Assembly (NCBI GenBank): GCA_025999455.1
Contig: AP024683.1
Location: forward strand, 3,226,451 to 3,290,450
Direction of reading: 5' to 3'
DNA: 64,000 nt
Source: Geminicoccaceae bacterium
GTDB lineage: Bacteria > Pseudomonadota > Alphaproteobacteria > Geminicoccales > Geminicoccaceae
A model generated the notes under the pieces. The model did not search any database. It worked only from the letters and a program-made list of their open reading frames with translations, and was not told the DNA's origin. A program made the position numbers and the translations under genes. This document shows, piece after piece, positions 52,371 to 61,867 of this stretch (position 1 is the first letter of the stretch; each line of letters starts with the position of its first letter).

Positions 52371-53877
52371 GACGAGCCGTCCGACGGTCGACGCCGCCGC
52401 GTGCCGCGCGAAGGCCCAGCGCGGCACGGCGGAGCGCGGGGCGCGCGACGAGGGGCAGCGCCAGCAGGTAAGTGACGATTGCGCAGCCGGCGGCGAGCCC
52501 GACGCTCGCGAGGCTCGCCGGCTCGTCCAGGACACCGCGTACGAGGAGCGCGGCCGCGACCATCGCGGCTCCGGCGAGGAGGATCGGCAGGAGCGGCCGC
52601 AGGACCGAACCAATCGCGATGCCGAGTATGCGCCGCGCGAGAAGCAACCGGGCCGGCAGCAGCAACCAGCCGCGCAGGGAGAACGCGGCCGCCACCCCGT
52701 AGGCGCCCCATCCCAGGAGCGGCAGGAGGAGGGCCAGGAGAACGAGACCGCCCGCGACACCGAGCGCCAAGACGAGATCGGCACGGCCGGCGGCTTGGAA
52801 GGCGCTCGTGAGGAGGAGCCCGAGCGGCAGGATCGGGCCCGAGAGTGCCAGAAGCCGCAGCGCCTCGCCGGCCTCGCGCCAGGGCTCGCCGAAAGCCGTG
52901 GCCACGAGATCGGGGGCGAGGACGACACCTACGAGATAGCCCGGCACGGCGAGGAGGGCGGTGAGCTCGACCGCCGTGGCGAGCCCCTCCGACAGGCGCC
53001 TCGGCTCGTGGGCGAGGCGAGCGAAGCCGGGCAATGCCACCCGCAGCGCCGGACGCGTCACGAGCTCGGCCGAGAGCTCGAAGAGCTTGCGGGCGAGGCC
53101 CCAGAGCCCGACCGCGATCGGCCCCGCGGCGGCGGCGAGCAGGAGGCGCGGGAGGAACAGCTCGCCGAGCGTGACGAGCTGCTCCCCCGTGATGCCGAGG
53201 GCGAAGCAGCCGATCGCCCGCACCTGTCGCAGCGCGAAGGCCGGCTGCGGGCGATGGCCGGCGGCGAGCCCGAGCACGACGGCGCCGGCGAGCGGCCAGG
53301 CGATCTCGTTGGCGACCAGCGCCCAGGGGCCGGCGCCGGCGAGTGCCAGGGCCACCGCCACGGCGCCGCCGACACCGGCCCCCAGGATCGAGCGGAGCGC
53401 CAAGGGCGCGAGGGCCAAGCGCCGCTGCAGAAGCCCCGCCGGGACCACCATGAGGCTCGTGAGCAGCGGACAAACGGAAAGCGCCGCGAGCAAGGGCCCG
53501 AGCTCGGGCAGGCCGAACCAGGACGAAACCAGGGGCGCCGACGCGAGGAGCAGGCAGGTGCTCACGAGACCGAGCCCGGCGAGCAGCCAGAAGACCGAGT
53601 CGACCTCGGCGCGCGACAGCTCGGGCCGCTGGACGAGCGCCTCGATCCACCCGCCGTGCACGAGGAGGTTCTGCGGCACGAGGACGAAGGCCATGGCGAG
53701 CGCCACGAGCCCGTAAGCCTCGGGCCCGACGAGGCGAGCCAAGAGAAGGAAGGCGAGGAGCTGGAGGAGCTCGACGCCCCAGACCTCGAGCGTCGCCCAG
53801 AGGGCGCCACGGGCGATCCGCCGAGCCTCGGGCGCAGCCGTCGCGACCGGCTCGCCGCCCGACCCCGGCTCGCTCAT
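52339..53877 (-). CDS. Oligosaccharide flippase family (Wzx/MATE-like) protein
   Basis: A 512-residue polytopic protein with about 12-14 helices, resembling Wzx/polysaccharide-biosynthesis flippases: ARRIARGALWATLEVWGVEL at the start, LLLARLVGPEAYGLVALAMA (the G-P-E-x-Y-G motif of the family), VPQNLLVHGGWIEALVQRPEL and LGITGEQLV. It probably moves lipid-linked glycans across the inner membrane for the 46-53.9 kb cluster. Its ATG overlaps the malQ stop (ATGA), which couples it to a glucan enzyme. Confidence 0.85.
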   Translation of the reverse strand: MSEPGSGGEPVATAAPEARRIARGALWATLEVWGVELLQLLAFLLLARLVGPEAYGLVALAMAFVLVPQNLLVHGGWIEALVQRPELSRAEVDSVFWLLAGLGLVSTCLLLASAPLVSSWFGLPELGPLLAALSVCPLLTSLMVVPAGLLQRRLALAPLALRSILGAGVGGAVAVALALAGAGPWALVANEIAWPLAGAVVLGLAAGHRPQPAFALRQVRAIGCFALGITGEQLVTLGELFLPRLLLAAAAGPIAVGLWGLARKLFELSAELVTRPALRVALPGFARLAHEPRRLSEGLATAVELTALLAVPGYLVGVVLAPDLVATAFGEPWREAGEALRLLALSGPILPLGLLLTSAFQAAGRADLVLALGVAGGLVLLALLLPLLGWGAYGVAAAFSLRGWLLLPARLLLARRILGIAIGSVLRPLLPILLAGAAMVAAALLVRGVLDEPASLASVGLAAGCAIVTYLLALPLVARPALRRAALGLRAARGGVDRRTARLKESGWGHHL

Positions 53878-55727
53878 CCTGGCCGCTCCGCCCGCACCGC
53901 CTCGAGCAGCTGCCGCGCGAAGGGGTCGCGGGCCACCGCGTCGACCGCGAGCGGGCAGCGCCGCCGCCAGTTCGGGTGCTCGTCGACCGTATCCGGCAGG
54001 TTCGCCTGTTCGACCGCGCCCACGAGATCGTCGAGCTGGACGAGCAGGAGCGCCGAGGGCGTGCGCGCGAGCATCCGGTGCATCGCCACGACGAGCGCCG
54101 CCTCGTCTTCGTCACCGCGCACGAGCCCCTCGAAGGCGAGCGCGTCGAGGAGCATCCGCCGATCGCGCGCCCGCTCCGCCCGAGCCGCGGCCGCCGCTTC
54201 GGGATCGAGCTGGCCCACCCGCTCGCGCCAGTCGATGTCGCGGCCACGGAGCCAGCCGCGCGCCGTCGGCAGATCGTGGGTCGAGACCGAAGCCACGGCG
54301 AGCGGCGGATAGGCGCTCGACGCCTTGAAGAGCCCGGAGGGCCAGCGCTCGAACCAGAGTACCCGGCTCGAAAGGAAGCCCCACGCGGCGAGCCGGTCGC
54401 GGAAGCCCGTGGGCAGGGTGCCGAGATCCTCGCCCTGGACGAGGCAGTGCCGCCGGCGCGAGAGATCCGCCACCGCGGCCAGGAGCGCCCTCTCTGGAAA
54501 GCGCACATAGGCGCCCTCGGCCGGCCGCGCGCCCTCGGGCACCCAGAACTGCCGAGAGAGCCCCATGACGTGGTCGATGCGCACGAGCCCGGCAGGGCGC
54601 ATCGCCGCCTCGAGGTCGCCGAGAAAGGGCTCGAGCCCGTTCGCCCGGAGCGCCGCGGGTGAGATCGGCGCGAGGTTCCAGCACTGGCCCTCCGGCGCGA
54701 ACGCATCCGGCGGCGCGCCGATCGAAACGCCGCGCAGGATCGCCCCGGGCTCCGCCCAGGCATCGGCCGAATCGGGCGTGACCCCGACCGCGAGGTCGGT
54801 CGCGAGCCCGATCCGCATCCCGGCCGCCCGCGCGCGGACCTGCGCGTCCTCCAGCTGGCGGTCGAGCAGCCATTGCGAAAAGGCACGCTCGGCGACGAGC
54901 GGGGAGAGCTCGCCGCGGGCCAGCCGCTCGACCTCGGGCGCGTCGGGTCGGCGCAACTCGGCGGGCCAGCGCCACCAAGGCTCGACCCGCCCGCTCGCCC
55001 GCGCGAGCACGAGGGCCAGCGCCTCGAACCGGCAGAACCGCTCGAGCGCCGCGCCCTGCGCTTCCCGCCAGGCCAGGAAGGCTGCCCCCACTTCGCTCGG
55101 CTCCGGGCCGAGATGGCGGTGCCGGAAGCCTCGCCAGAGCGCCCCGAGTGCCGCGCCCTCGGCCCGGGCGACCCCCAGGTGGTCGACGAGCTCGCCCGCC
55201 CGCAGCCCCACCGCCTCGGGAACCTCCGGCGAGGGAAGGTCGAGCTGCGCCGCCGCCCGGTCGACCGCGAGCAGCATGGGGTCGAGGAAGCGCCGGCTCG
55301 AGGGCGCGTAGGGGCTCACCCGGCCGGGCTCGAGCGGGAAGCGCGCGTGCAAGGGCGAGAGGGCCAGCGCGTCCACCCCGAGCGGTGCGAGCGCCTCGGC
55401 GAGCCGCGCCACGTCCTCGAGATCGCCCACACCGAGGTTCCGGTCCGAGCGCAGCCCGTAGACCTGGCAGGCCACCCCCACGGCCCGGCCGATCCCGAGC
55501 TCGTCGGGCCCGAACGCCCGCAGCGGCTCGCCGGCGGCGTCGCTCGGCTCGGCGACCGGCGCCGCGGCCGGCCGATCCGGATCGACGCCGAGGGCTTCGA
55601 GGACGGCCTCGAGCGTCGGTCGCGGCACGCGGTGCTCGACGCCGCGGGTGTCGCACCAGACCGGCTCGACGCCCGAGGCCGAAGCGACCGCTTCGAGGGC
55701 CGCGTCGTCGAGCCGGGCGAAGCGCAC
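53874..55727 (-). CDS. malQ: 4-alpha-glucanotransferase (amylomaltase)
   Basis: A 617-residue GH77 enzyme that moves maltooligosaccharide units. Catalytic residues are visible in VRIDHVMGLSRQFWVPEG (nucleophile Asp), QGEDLGTLP (acid/base Glu) and STHDLPTARGWL (Asp). The N-terminal starch-binding-like region includes GVACQVYGLRSDRNLGVGD and SPYAPSSRRFLDP. No glycogen phosphorylase or synthase is adjacent. GTG 55727 is the first start after the metY stop; a weak site precedes it. It is followed immediately by the flippase. Confidence 0.92.
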   Translation of the reverse strand: MRFARLDDAALEAVASASGVEPVWCDTRGVEHRVPRPTLEAVLEALGVDPDRPAAAPVAEPSDAAGEPLRAFGPDELGIGRAVGVACQVYGLRSDRNLGVGDLEDVARLAEALAPLGVDALALSPLHARFPLEPGRVSPYAPSSRRFLDPMLLAVDRAAAQLDLPSPEVPEAVGLRAGELVDHLGVARAEGAALGALWRGFRHRHLGPEPSEVGAAFLAWREAQGAALERFCRFEALALVLARASGRVEPWWRWPAELRRPDAPEVERLARGELSPLVAERAFSQWLLDRQLEDAQVRARAAGMRIGLATDLAVGVTPDSADAWAEPGAILRGVSIGAPPDAFAPEGQCWNLAPISPAALRANGLEPFLGDLEAAMRPAGLVRIDHVMGLSRQFWVPEGARPAEGAYVRFPERALLAAVADLSRRRHCLVQGEDLGTLPTGFRDRLAAWGFLSSRVLWFERWPSGLFKASSAYPPLAVASVSTHDLPTARGWLRGRDIDWRERVGQLDPEAAAAARAERARDRRMLLDALAFEGLVRGDEDEAALVVAMHRMLARTPSALLLVQLDDLVGAVEQANLPDTVDEHPNWRRRCPLAVDAVARDPFARQLLEAVRAERPG

Positions 55728-55759
55728 GCCGTGCCGCCCCGGAAGCGGCCGTCGGCGGC

Positions 55760-57043
55760 TCAGACCGCCGAGCGTTTCAGCGCCTGGTCGAGGTCGGCGA
55801 TGATGTCGTCGACCGTCTCGATCCCGACCGAGATGCGGATGACCTCGGGTCCGGCGCCGGCCGCCCGCTGCTGCTCGGGGCTCAATTGCCGGTGCGTCGT
55901 CGAGGCGGGGTGGATGATGAGCGAGCGGGTGTCGCCGATGTTGGCGACGTGGCTCAAGAGCTCGACCGAATCGATGAGCTTCACGCCCTGCTCGTAGCCA
56001 CCCTTGACGCCGAAGGTGAAGAGCGAGCCCACGCCCTTGGGGCAATATTTGTCGACGAGGGGCGTGCGGTTCTGCGGCAAGCGCGGGTAGGAGACCCAGG
56101 CCACCTGCGGATGCCCGGCCAGGAACTCGGCCACCTTGTCGGCATTGGCGACGTGGCGCTCCATGCGCAAGGGCAAGGTCTCGATGCCCTGCAGGATCAA
56201 GAACGCGTTGAAGGGCGACAGGCACGGGCCCATGTCGCGCAGCCCGATCGCCTTGTTGCGCACGGTGAGCGCGAAGTTGCCGAAGGTCTCGTAGAACCTG
56301 AGCCCGTGATAGGCCGCGCAAGGCTCGGTGAGCTGGGGGAACTTGCCGTTGTCCCAGTTGAACTTGCCGCCCTCGACGATGATCCCGCCGATCGAGTTGC
56401 CCTGGCCGCCCATGTACTTCGTCAAGGAGTGGACGACGATGTCGGCGCCCCATTCGAACGGCCGGCAGAGATAGGGCGTGGGCACCGTGTTGTCGACGAC
56501 GAGCGGGATGCCGTGGCGATGGGCGATCTCGGCGATCGCCTCGATGTCGGGGACGATCCCGTCCGGGTTCGAGCAGGATTCGATGAAGATCGCCTTGGTC
56601 CGGTCGCGCAGGCCGAGCTCGAAGTTCTTGGGCTCGCGCGGGTCGACGAACGAGACGTGCCAGTCGAACTGCGGGAAGGTCTGTCGCATCTGGCTGATCG
56701 ACCCGCCGTAGAGCTTGGAGGAGGCGAGCACGTGGTCGCCCGGGCCCATCAAATTGAGGAAGGTCAAGAACTGGGCGGCGTGGCCGGAGGCGGTGGCGCA
56801 AGCCGCGGTGCCGCCTTCGAGAGCCGCGACCCGCTCCTCGAGCACCGAGACCGTGGGATTGGTGAGTCGCGAATAGATGTTGCCGAACTTCTGCAGGTTG
56901 AAGAGTGCCGCGGCGTGCTCGGCGTCGTCGAACACGTAGGAGGTGGTCTGGTAGATCGGCACCGCCCGCGCACCCGTGGTCGGGTCGGGCGCGGCACCGG
57001 CGTGGATGGCCAAGGTCTCGAAACCGTAGCGGCGGTCGGTCAT
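55760..57043 (-). CDS. metY: O-acetylhomoserine aminocarboxypropyltransferase/sulfhydrylase
   Basis: A 427-residue PLP enzyme of the Cys/Met-metabolism family that makes homocysteine from O-acetylhomoserine and sulfide. Marks are the TLAIHAGAAPDPTTGARAVP opening, YSRLTNPTVSVLEERVAALEGG, VVDNTVPTPYLCRPFEWGAD and the PLP lysine in HSLTKYMGGQGNSIGG. It is followed by malQ after 32 bp, perhaps in one transcript. Upstream promoter not clear. Confidence 0.94.
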   Translation of the reverse strand: MTDRRYGFETLAIHAGAAPDPTTGARAVPIYQTTSYVFDDAEHAAALFNLQKFGNIYSRLTNPTVSVLEERVAALEGGTAACATASGHAAQFLTFLNLMGPGDHVLASSKLYGGSISQMRQTFPQFDWHVSFVDPREPKNFELGLRDRTKAIFIESCSNPDGIVPDIEAIAEIAHRHGIPLVVDNTVPTPYLCRPFEWGADIVVHSLTKYMGGQGNSIGGIIVEGGKFNWDNGKFPQLTEPCAAYHGLRFYETFGNFALTVRNKAIGLRDMGPCLSPFNAFLILQGIETLPLRMERHVANADKVAEFLAGHPQVAWVSYPRLPQNRTPLVDKYCPKGVGSLFTFGVKGGYEQGVKLIDSVELLSHVANIGDTRSLIIHPASTTHRQLSPEQQRAAGAGPEVIRISVGIETVDDIIADLDQALKRSAV

Positions 57044-57154
57044 GAAGGATCTCCGCAGGCAACGGCCCGCCCTTAGCCCAGCCCCCGCCTTCGGTCCACG
57101 GTCGGCCGGGCGCGCCCGGCACCCGGCCGACCGATCATCCGCGGCCGCGCCTCG

Positions 57155-58200
57155 TTACTGGAGGTGATGGCCCTTCTTGCCGACCCGGATCCTATAGAGG
57201 CTGTTGTCGGCGGTGATCCGAAGGAGGTTCGCGTCCTCGCCGCGCCCGAAATGGACGTTGGTCCGGTGGTCGGGATGTAGGCCTTTTCTTCGCCTCGGGG
57301 CGTGTAGGCGTAGATCCCCGGCTGCTTCTGGTTCCGCACCGCGACCCGGAGATTGCCTTCACTGTCGACGACGAGCCCGTCGGGCCCGTCTTCCGGCGCG
57401 TCATCGACGAAGGCCCGCCGGTTCGAGGCCCGGCCCTGCTCGTCGAGGTCGTAGGCCAACAGCGCCATGACACCCTTGGTCGAGGGCGAAGCCCCGTTGC
57501 GGATGAGGTCGAGCTGGCCGTTGTCGTTGCTCACGACGTAGAGCGTGCGTTCGTCCGGCGAGATCGCCACACCGTTGGGCTTGCAGGCATCGGTCACGAT
57601 CCGATGGACGGACCCGTCCGGGTCGATGCGGTAGACCGCCATCGAGCCCTGCTCGATCGGCTCGTGGCCGAGATGGCGCGGATCGGAGAAAGAGATCCGC
57701 CTCTTGCTGTCGATCGTGACGTCGTCGGGCGCGTTGAACGGCCGGCCCTGGTAGAGTCCGGCGACGATCTCGGCGCGCCCCGTCTTCGGATCGGTCCGGG
57801 TGATCCGTCGGCCGCCATGGTCGGCACCCTCGGCCGCCAGGAGGTTGCAAGTCAGAGCGATCCGGAGCCCGTTCGACATGCCGGAGGGCGAGCGGAACAC
57901 CGAGACCGCCCCCGTCCTCGGGTCGTAGCGCATGATGTTGCCGGCCCGCAGCCCACCGTGCGGCCCTTTCTCGGCGGTGGTGAAGGTGATGTCCGACCGG
58001 AGCACCTGGCCGTCACAGGTGACGACCGGCCCCTCGGCGAAGATCAGGTCGTGCCGGTCGTCGTCGACGACCTTCTCGAGCGTCGCGCCGGGCGGGACGA
58101 AGGCAGGATCGCCGGTCGGCTCGGCAGCCGGGGCGCTGCCGGCGACGGTGGCGAGCAGGAGTGCAGCGCCCGCGAGCGCGGGCAGCACGAGGCGAGACAT
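57155..58200 (-). pseudogene. SMP-30/gluconolactonase family, frameshifted near the 3' end
   Basis: An exported SMP-30-like protein (signal peptide about 1-26, ending PAAE) with EGPVVTCDGQV, NAPDDVTIDSKRRISFSDP and CKPNGVAISPDERTLYVVS. The reading frame is intact to about 57264, then family similarity continues in another frame (TNVHFGRGEDANLLRITAD, ending at TAA 57157-57155). One base appears to be missing at 57262-57264. Without correction the frame reads on to 57073 with unrelated sequence. About 36 C-terminal residues, including the last propeller strands, are affected. This is a recent mutation, a sequencing error, or a functional truncation. It has a GGGAGG-rich site before ATG 58200. 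Confidence 0.75.
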
Positions 58201-58328
58201 GGTGGTCCTCCCTTCCCTCCCGGTCGTTCCGCCGGGTCGCGCGAGTTCAGGTCGAGCGGGGCCCGAGCTACGACCGCGCGCCGCTGGAGGCTCCCTTGCT
58301 CTCGGCGGCAGCCTCGAAAGCTCCCGCC

Positions 58329-59369
58329 TCACCCCGGCCGGAGCTGGTATCCCCGCTTGGCGACCCGTAGTCGCCAGAGGCTCCGGTCGGCGGTGATCCA
58401 AAGGACGTCGTCCTCGGGCGGCCGACCGAAGGTGAGATTGGTCGGGGCGGGGAGCGGCACGTAGGCGCGCTCGCGGCCCGTGGGGTCGAAGGCGTAGATG
58501 CCGGGCCGGTCGCGCCGTTGCACCGCCGCCCAGAGATTGCCCTCGCGGTCGACCGCGAGCCCGTCGGCACCGTCGTGGTCGGCGAAATCGACGAGGACCC
58601 GACCGTCGCGCAGCGCGCCGTCGCGATCGACCGTCCAGCGCTCGATCACCATCCGCCGCGCCACCGACTGGCCGAGCAGCCGGCGCTCGCCCGGCTCGAA
58701 GATCGCGAGATGGAGCGTGCCGCCGTCGGGCGAGAGGGCGATCCCGTTCGGCCGGCCGTCGGGAACGAGAACCCGAGTGACGCTGCCGTCCGGGTCGATC
58801 CGGTAGACGCCGGGCGAGTCCTGCTCGACCGGCTCCCGGCCGACGTAGCGGGCATCGGTGAACCAGATCCGGCCGCGACCGTCGACCGCGAGGTCGTTGG
58901 GCGCGTCGAACGGCTTGCCGCGGAAGGAATCGGCCAGGATCTCGGCCCGGCCGGTCGACGGATCGGTGCGGGTGATCCGCCGCCCGCCCCGGTCGGCACC
59001 TTCGGCGGCGAGCAGACCGCAGCGCGCGTCGATCGCAAGGCCGTTCGCCATACCGGAGGGGGAGCGGAAGAGCTCGAGCCGGCCGCTTCCCGGATGCCAG
59101 CGGAAGATGTTGCCGGCACGGAACCCGCCGCGTGGCCCGCGCGGCCCCCGGCTCCAGGTGATGTCGGAAAAAAAGACGCTGCCGTCGCAGGCGACCGCCG
59201 GCCCCTCGGTGAAGACGAAATCGTGGGCCGCACCGTCGACCACCCGCTCCGGTCGTTCCCCCGGTAGGAGGAAGGCGGGATCGCCGCCCGCCGTCTCGGC
59301 CGTGACACCGACCCCGCACGTGGCGAGGAGCAGGCACGCGGCGAGGAAAAGGCGGGGGCGACGCGTCAC
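58329..59369 (-). CDS. SMP-30/gluconolactonase family protein, exported
   Basis: A 346-residue paralogue of the adjacent frameshifted gene, with a signal peptide (about 1-24, hydrophobic FLAACLLLATCGVGV) and the same blocks: FTEGPAVACDGSVFFSD, FDAPNDLAVDGRGRIWFTD, GRPNGIALSPDGGTLHLA, DGADGLAVDREGNLWAAV. All propeller metal-ligand positions (Glu, Asn, Asp) appear present. It probably hydrolyses a lactone in the periplasm, but the substrate is unknown. GTG 59369 is chosen for its GGAG site and signal peptide; the ATG at 59429 gives an unlikely extension. Confidence 0.88.
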   Translation of the reverse strand: MTRRPRLFLAACLLLATCGVGVTAETAGGDPAFLLPGERPERVVDGAAHDFVFTEGPAVACDGSVFFSDITWSRGPRGPRGGFRAGNIFRWHPGSGRLELFRSPSGMANGLAIDARCGLLAAEGADRGGRRITRTDPSTGRAEILADSFRGKPFDAPNDLAVDGRGRIWFTDARYVGREPVEQDSPGVYRIDPDGSVTRVLVPDGRPNGIALSPDGGTLHLAIFEPGERRLLGQSVARRMVIERWTVDRDGALRDGRVLVDFADHDGADGLAVDREGNLWAAVQRRDRPGIYAFDPTGRERAYVPLPAPTNLTFGRPPEDDVLWITADRSLWRLRVAKRGYQLRPG

Positions 59370-59467
59370 GAGGGCGTTCTCCGGAAGACGCACGACCGAC
59401 GACCATGGTCGGTCCGCGCCGCCCGGCAAGGGGCGCGGGTCCCCCGACGCCTCCGCGTCGGCTCGCG

Positions 59468-59495
59468 TTGACAGGCGAACCTGCGCACCTACGCT
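59468..59495 (+). promoter_or_regulatory. Promoter of the AEC transporter operon
   Basis: TTGACA (59468-59473), 16 bp, TACGCT (59490-59495); the TTG start of the carrier follows 47 bp later. A clear -35 consensus in a divergent intergenic region. Confidence 0.6.
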
Positions 59496-59542
59496 CGCGC
59501 CCGCGGCCTCGGCCGCCCATCCGGAACAAGAGCCCGGCCGCT

Positions 59543-60472
59543 TTGCGCGTCATCCTCGACGTCGTCTTGCCGTTCTTCGCCGTCATCTCCTGCGGCTGGG
59601 CGGCGTTCAAGGTCGGCGCGGTGGACGCCACCACGGTGCGCGGGCTCAACGCCTTCGTCTTCTGGTTCGCGCTGCCCGCGCTCCTGGTCGGCAAGGTGGC
59701 AGCGGCCCCCGTCGACCGGCTGCTCGACCCGGGTTTCTTGATCGTCTATTTCGGCCCGGCGCTCGTGATCTACTTCTCGATCCTGGACTACGGGCGGCTG
59801 GTCCGGCGCGAGGACACGGCGACCGCAGCACTTCGGGCACTCGCCGCCACCTTTCCCAACTCGGGCTACATGGGGATTCCGCTCCTCTTGGCGGCGTTCG
59901 GGCCCGAAGCGGCCCTCGCCGCCGTGCTCGCGCTCCTCTTGGATCAATTCGTGAGCATTCCCTTGACCGTGGCTCTGGTCGAGGGCGGGCAAGGCCGCGG
60001 CGGCTTTTTCACGACGCTCGGCCGGACGCTCCGCGGCGTGCTCGCGAACCCGCTCGTGCTCGCGGTCGCCGTCGGGTTCGTCCTCGCGCTCTCGGGCCTC
60101 GAGCTTCCCGGTCCGATCGCCGGCTTCACCGGGTTCCTGGCGGCGGCCGCCAGCCCCTGCGCGCTCTTCGCCCTCGGCACCTCGCTCGCCGCGGTGCCGG
60201 CCCGGGGAGGGGTCGGCGAGGTCCTGCTCGTGACCGCCGTCCGTCTCCTCGGCCACCCGCTCCTCGTGTGGCTCGCGGCGAGCTTCGTGCACCCGGTGCC
60301 CGAGCCGGTGCTGCACGGGGCGTTGCTCACCGCCGCGTTGCCGAGCGCGGCCACCGTGTTCGTCATGGCCGAACGCGCCGAGCGCTTCCCGGCGAGTGCG
60401 ACGATCGTGCTGGTCACGCACGCCGCTTCGCTTCTAACCTTGTCCGCCCTGCTCGTCCTGTCGACCGGATGA
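59543..60472 (+). CDS. AEC family transporter (auxin-efflux-carrier fold)
   Basis: A 309-residue membrane protein with about ten helices in two five-helix halves. Family marks are the start VILDVVLPFFAVISCGWAAF, FPNSGYMGIPLLLAAFG in the first half and ASPCALFALGTSL plus ALPSAATVFVMAERA in the second. Bacterial members export or import malate, malonate or other organic acids. TTG 59543 is chosen because the family N-terminal helix begins there; upstream sequence in frame is Pro/Arg-rich and lies over the promoter. Confidence 0.88.
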   Translation: MRVILDVVLPFFAVISCGWAAFKVGAVDATTVRGLNAFVFWFALPALLVGKVAAAPVDRLLDPGFLIVYFGPALVIYFSILDYGRLVRREDTATAALRALAATFPNSGYMGIPLLLAAFGPEAALAAVLALLLDQFVSIPLTVALVEGGQGRGGFFTTLGRTLRGVLANPLVLAVAVGFVLALSGLELPGPIAGFTGFLAAAASPCALFALGTSLAAVPARGGVGEVLLVTAVRLLGHPLLVWLAASFVHPVPEPVLHGALLTAALPSAATVFVMAERAERFPASATIVLVTHAASLLTLSALLVLSTG

Positions 60473-60485
60473 AAGAGGAGCCGCC

Positions 60486-60875
60486 ATGGTGAAGGCGATC
60501 GAGTACGCCGACGCGTCGCCCGAGGTCCGGGCCGTGTTCGACGACATCAAAGCGACGCGTAACGTCCCGGACGTCAACAATTTCTGGAAATGGCTCGCCA
60601 ACGACCCCAAGACCTTGAAACGGACCTGGGAGAGCCTCAAAGAGGTGATGGCGCCGGGTGCGCTCGACCCGCTCGTCAAGGAAATGATCTACATCGCGGT
60701 CTCGATCACGAACGGCTGCGAATATTGCATCGCGAGCCACATCGCCGCGGCCAAGAAGCGCGGCATGAGCGAGGCGATGCTCGCCGAGCTGATCGCGGTC
60801 GTGGGCATGGCGAACGAGACCAACCGGCTCGTCCAGGGCTGGGGCGTACCGGTCGACGAGGCCTTCCGGCGATGA
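60486..60875 (+). CDS. Carboxymuconolactone decarboxylase / AhpD-like protein
   Basis: A 129-residue helical protein with the redox CxxC in TNGCEYCIASHIAAAKKRG and the LDPLVKEMIYIAVSITN helix that precedes it. Family members act as alkylhydroperoxidases or decarboxylases. It follows the AEC carrier by 13 bp, has an AGGAG site, and its stop overlaps the ATG of the lipoprotein gene (ATGA), so all three form one operon. Confidence 0.88.
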   Translation: MVKAIEYADASPEVRAVFDDIKATRNVPDVNNFWKWLANDPKTLKRTWESLKEVMAPGALDPLVKEMIYIAVSITNGCEYCIASHIAAAKKRGMSEAMLAELIAVVGMANETNRLVQGWGVPVDEAFRR

Positions 60876-61426
60876 GCACCTCGCGGCGTGCCGGCGTCTC
60901 GATCGGGCTCCTGCTCCTCGCGGCGGGCTGTGCGCGCGAGCCGCCGGCGACGATCGAACCCGGCAGCGATCCGGCCGAGGCTCGCCGCCAGCTCGCCGCG
61001 GCCGCACAGGCGGGGCCGGTGCCCTTCGTCCTCCTGCGTCTCGAGGACCGGCCGAGCGAAGCCGAGGCCGCAGCACTCGCGGCCCGCGGCGTGAGCGGCC
61101 TCGCCGTCCGCTTCGCCCCCGCCCCGCCCACGACCGGCGGACGACGCCTCGTCGTGGCGCTCGACGGGCTCGACGAGCCGGCGGCGATCTGCGCGCCGGC
61201 CGGGCAGGGTGCCGTCGCCCCCGCGGCCCGTGCGGTGCTCGCGGCCTGGTGCGAGGAGGACCGGCCCGTGGCCCGGGTGCGCTTGCCGGCGGCGGTCGAC
61301 CGGGTCGAGCGCGAGCGGGCGCTGTGGCGAGCCACGGCCCGGCTCTTCCCCGACGATTACGCCGACACCTACGGCTGGAACCTGTTCGGGCTCAGGCTCA
61401 CGATCGGCGGCAGCTTCGGCTTTTGA
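60872..61426 (+). CDS. Hypothetical lipoprotein
   Basis: A 184-residue protein with a lipoprotein signal (LLLLAAGC, Cys about 21). The mature part is Ala/Arg-rich with segments such as PFVLLRLEDRPSEAEAAAL, RRLVVALDGLDEPAAIC and a C-terminal YGWNLFGLRLTIGGSFGF that looks like strands. No family recognised. It is coupled to the AhpD-like gene and convergent with the next lipoprotein gene (26 bp). Confidence 0.7.
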   Translation: MSTSRRAGVSIGLLLLAAGCAREPPATIEPGSDPAEARRQLAAAAQAGPVPFVLLRLEDRPSEAEAAALAARGVSGLAVRFAPAPPTTGGRRLVVALDGLDEPAAICAPAGQGAVAPAARAVLAAWCEEDRPVARVRLPAAVDRVERERALWRATARLFPDDYADTYGWNLFGLRLTIGGSFGF

Positions 61427-61452
61427 GCCGTCGCTGCGACGACGGGCGTGCC

Positions 61453-61800
61453 TCATTCGTCCGCCGACCGAGGTTCGGGAGCATCGCGGCGAGCCGCATC
61501 GAGCGCCTCGGCACCGGCGACGCCGGAAGCGCGATACCGCCAGTGCAAGGCGGACAGCGGATCGTCCGTGGCGCGTGGGTAGACCGCGACGAGTTGGCCG
61601 GGCACCGCGTCCCGCTCGAAGTAACAGGCGACGTCGGCGAGCGTGCGGTAGCAGAAGACGGGCGTTCGCGGGCCTTCCGCACGCGGGGCGGGTACCGGCT
61701 CGCGCCAGGGGGAAGCGGACGGCATCGCGCAGCCGGCCAGCGCCAGAACGCACGCCGTCGAGGCGGTGATCCGCGAGGTCCTGCGCCGCAGCCGAGCCAT
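61453..61800 (-). CDS. Small hypothetical lipoprotein
   Basis: A 115-residue protein with signal and lipobox (VLALAGC, Cys about 24) and a mature part containing VFCYRTLADVACYFERD and GQLVAVYPR, which resembles small periplasmic proteins of unknown function in alphaproteobacteria. ATG 61800 has AAGGGAAG upstream; a longer start at 61842 is possible. Divergent from the coiled-coil gene across 283 bp. Confidence 0.65.
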   Translation of the reverse strand: MARLRRRTSRITASTACVLALAGCAMPSASPWREPVPAPRAEGPRTPVFCYRTLADVACYFERDAVPGQLVAVYPRATDDPLSALHWRYRASGVAGAEALDAARRDAPEPRSADE

Positions 61801-61867
61801 CCGCTTCCCTTCCCCGTCCACCCGCTGGAGGCACGCGCGCAAACTAGCGCGGAACCGTTAACGAGCG

